Shown here: positions 62,594-64,000 of the stretch, one piece after another | Layout of the letters: every line of letters starts with the position of its first letter | Position numbering within the stretch: position 1 is the stretch's first letter | Source of the DNA: Paenarthrobacter aurescens | GTDB lineage: Bacteria > Actinomycetota > Actinomycetes > Actinomycetales > Micrococcaceae | Reading direction: 5' to 3' | Assembly (NCBI RefSeq): GCF_041549525.1 | Contig: NZ_CP157456.1 | Coordinates: forward strand, 1,550,001 to 1,614,000 | DNA: 64,000 nucleotides | Made by a program: the position numbers and the translations under genes | The notes under the pieces: model-generated | Told to the model about the DNA's origin: nothing | Database searches by the model: none | What the model saw: only the letters and a program-made list of their open reading frames with translations

Positions 62594-63125
62594 GAGAGGG
62601 CCGGATCCGGATACTTCCGTAGCGGCCGATCCTGAGCCTGATCCCGAATCCGTGGCGCGTGCCATCGTCTTGCGACAATTGACGATGGCGCCGCGGAGCC
62701 GGCTTCAGTTGTCCCGGAAGCTAGCAGAACGCAATGTCCCTGAACATGTGGCTGAGGCAGTGCTGGATCGCTTTGAAGAAGTTCAGCTGATTGATGACGC
62801 CGAGTTCGCCCGAATGTGGGTGCGTAGCCGCTCGCAAAGCAAAAAGCTCGCAAAAGGCGCCATCCGTCGCGAGCTGGCGGACAAAGGCATCGAGCTGGAT
62901 GCCGCCGAAGAAGCCCTTTCGCAGCTCAGCGATCAGGACGAGGAATCGGCTGCTCGGGAGCTGGTTCAGCGCAAGCTCCGGCCCAGTATGAATCTGACCG
63001 ATCGGGCAGAGCGGGACAAGTACACCCGCCGGTTGGCATCCATGCTGGCACGAAAAGGTTACGCCCCTTCCTTGGCGTTCAGGATCGTCGGTGAGGTGCT
63101 GGCAGAAGCCGGTACCCTTGAGTAG
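62583..63125 (+). CDS. recX: RecX regulatory protein
   Basis: RecX binds RecA and limits its activity. The 180-aa protein has the recurring three-helix pattern ([70 protein letters not shown]). The start is uncertain: TTG 62583 overlaps recA by 11 bases with weak Shine-Dalgarno support. A downstream in-frame GTG at 62652 (SVARAIV) would remove 23 residues. Coupling to recA is typical. Confidence 0.9.
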   Translation: MTARRGPDPDTSVAADPEPDPESVARAIVLRQLTMAPRSRLQLSRKLAERNVPEHVAEAVLDRFEEVQLIDDAEFARMWVRSRSQSKKLAKGAIRRELADKGIELDAAEEALSQLSDQDEESAARELVQRKLRPSMNLTDRAERDKYTRRLASMLARKGYAPSLAFRIVGEVLAEAGTLE

Positions 63126-64000
63126 TGAGTTTGACCATTCCCTCCCCATCAGCTGCCGCCTCTCCTTCTGTTGAACCCGGAACCACTGCAGAGCCGCGGA
63201 CTTATCAGGTCCGGACTTTCGGCTGCCAGATGAACGTCCATGATTCAGAGCGCATGGCGGGACTTCTTGAAGAAGCCGGTTACGTGCCCGCTGATGGCGA
63301 GGTAGCGGACGTCGTGGTCTTCAACACATGTGCTGTCCGTGAGAACGCGGATAACAAGCTTTACGGAAACCTTGGCCAGTTGCGCCAGGTCAAAGAGGCA
63401 AACCCCTCGATGCAGATTGCCGTGGGTGGATGCCTGGCCCAGAAGGACCGGGAAACCATCGTCAAGAAGGCGCCGTGGGTTGACGCCGTGTTCGGTACAC
63501 ATAACGTGGGGGCGTTGCCGGCACTGCTGAACCGTGCCCGGCACAACAACGAGGCTCAACTGGAGATCCTCGAATCCCTGGATGTCTTTCCTTCAACGCT
63601 CCCCACCAAGCGTGACTCCGTCTACGCGGGTTGGGTTTCGATCTCCGTGGGTTGCAACAACACCTGCACGTTCTGCATTGTGCCTTCGCTTCGCGGCAAG
63701 GAGAAGGACAGGCGACCCGGAGAAATTCTGGCGGAGATCCAGGCCCTCGTAGATGACGGAGCTGTTGAAGTGACGTTGCTGGGTCAGAATGTGAACTCCT
63801 ACGGCGTGGAGTTCGGTGACCGCCAGGCCTTCTCGAAACTCCTGCGCGCCTGCGGGGAAATTGATGGTCTGGAACGCGTCCGCTTCACCAGCCCTCACCC
63901 GGCAGCTTTCACCGATGATGTGATCGATGCCATGGCTGAGACCCACAACGCCATGCCGCAGTTGCACATGCCCTTGCAGTCCGGCTCGGACAAGGTGTTG
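63125..64000 (+). CDS. miaB: tRNA-2-methylthio-N6-dimethylallyladenosine synthase, 5' part
   Basis: MiaB is a radical-SAM methylthiotransferase that adds a methylthio group to modified adenosine 37 in tRNA. The gene starts GTG 63125, overlapping the recX stop by one base, and runs off the window edge with 292 codons visible. Motifs are [16 protein letters not shown] near residue 29 (N-terminal cluster domain) and the radical-SAM Cys triad in [14 protein letters not shown] near 178. Further on come LGQNVNSYG and FTSPHP. The missing part would hold the rest of the radical-SAM and TRAM domains. Confidence 0.95.
   Translation, partial: MSLTIPSPSAAASPSVEPGTTAEPRTYQVRTFGCQMNVHDSERMAGLLEEAGYVPADGEVADVVVFNTCAVRENADNKLYGNLGQLRQVKEANPSMQIAVGGCLAQKDRETIVKKAPWVDAVFGTHNVGALPALLNRARHNNEAQLEILESLDVFPSTLPTKRDSVYAGWVSISVGCNNTCTFCIVPSLRGKEKDRRPGEILAEIQALVDDGAVEVTLLGQNVNSYGVEFGDRQAFSKLLRACGEIDGLERVRFTSPHPAAFTDDVIDAMAETHNAMPQLHMPLQSGSDKVL

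Noticed and set aside
1-64000. tRNA, rRNA, CRISPR array, insertion sequence or prophage
   Set aside because: No T-loop-type signatures, regular spacer-repeat arrays, transposase, integrase or phage genes were seen. Absence is by eye only.

Overview
The window is high-GC actinobacterial chromosome, and gene order and protein sequences fit Micrococcaceae (Arthrobacter/Paenarthrobacter type). The evidence is the backbone order proS, rimP-nusA-ylxR-infB-rbfA, truB, ribF, rpsO-pnp-M16 peptidase, dapB, dapA-rnj, ftsK-pgsA-cinA, clgR, DUF3046, recA-recX-miaB. Many GTG starts, an actino-pnp type leader, ClgR and DUF3046 beside recA, and many leaderless promoters agree with this. Genus is inferred from protein style and was not tested by search.

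Layout. 1-10 kb is accessory metabolism: a CitE-like lyase; a minus-strand sugar operon (solute-binding protein, two permeases, Gfo/Idh dehydrogenase, ThuA-like protein, second Gfo/Idh) divergent from a LacI-type regulator; and a lipase-maturation-factor-like membrane protein. 10-15 kb holds dxr, the site-2 protease gene, a YciI-like gene and ispG, followed by a GNAT gene broken by a frameshift. 15-18 kb has a lipoprotein and a TetR-controlled ABC-2 exporter operon. A 460-base gap before proS is rich in inverted repeats. 18.6-25 kb has proS, a TauE-type exporter, an aspartate-dehydrogenase-like gene, an antibiotic-kinase-like gene, a VIT-family transporter and a DUF4439 protein.

25-39.7 kb is the translation and RNA block: rimP, nusA, ylxR, infB, rbfA, a guanine-deaminase-like gene, an aminotransferase, truB, two small membrane proteins, ribF, rpsO, pnp and an M16 peptidase. 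40.3-48.2 kb is a molybdenum cofactor island. moaA-moaD diverge from a two-component system that is directly coupled to a membrane-anchored sulfite-oxidase-fold molybdoenzyme and to moeA-moaC-mog-moaE. 48-64 kb has dapB, small membrane genes, an SGNH hydrolase, a short DUF222-like gene under a LexA box, a nitrilase-family gene, dapA, rnj, ftsK, pgsA, pncC/cinA, clgR, a MarR regulator, DUF3046, recA (own LexA box), recX and the 5' part of miaB.

No tRNA, rRNA, CRISPR array, insertion sequence or integrase was recognised. The points most worth a second look are the SOS-boxed short DUF222-like gene, the two-component/molybdoenzyme/cofactor cluster, the inverted-repeat region upstream of proS, a 67-base near-perfect hairpin before the deaminase gene, the frameshifted GNAT gene, and the recurring -10 element placed 6-7 bases before the start codon.
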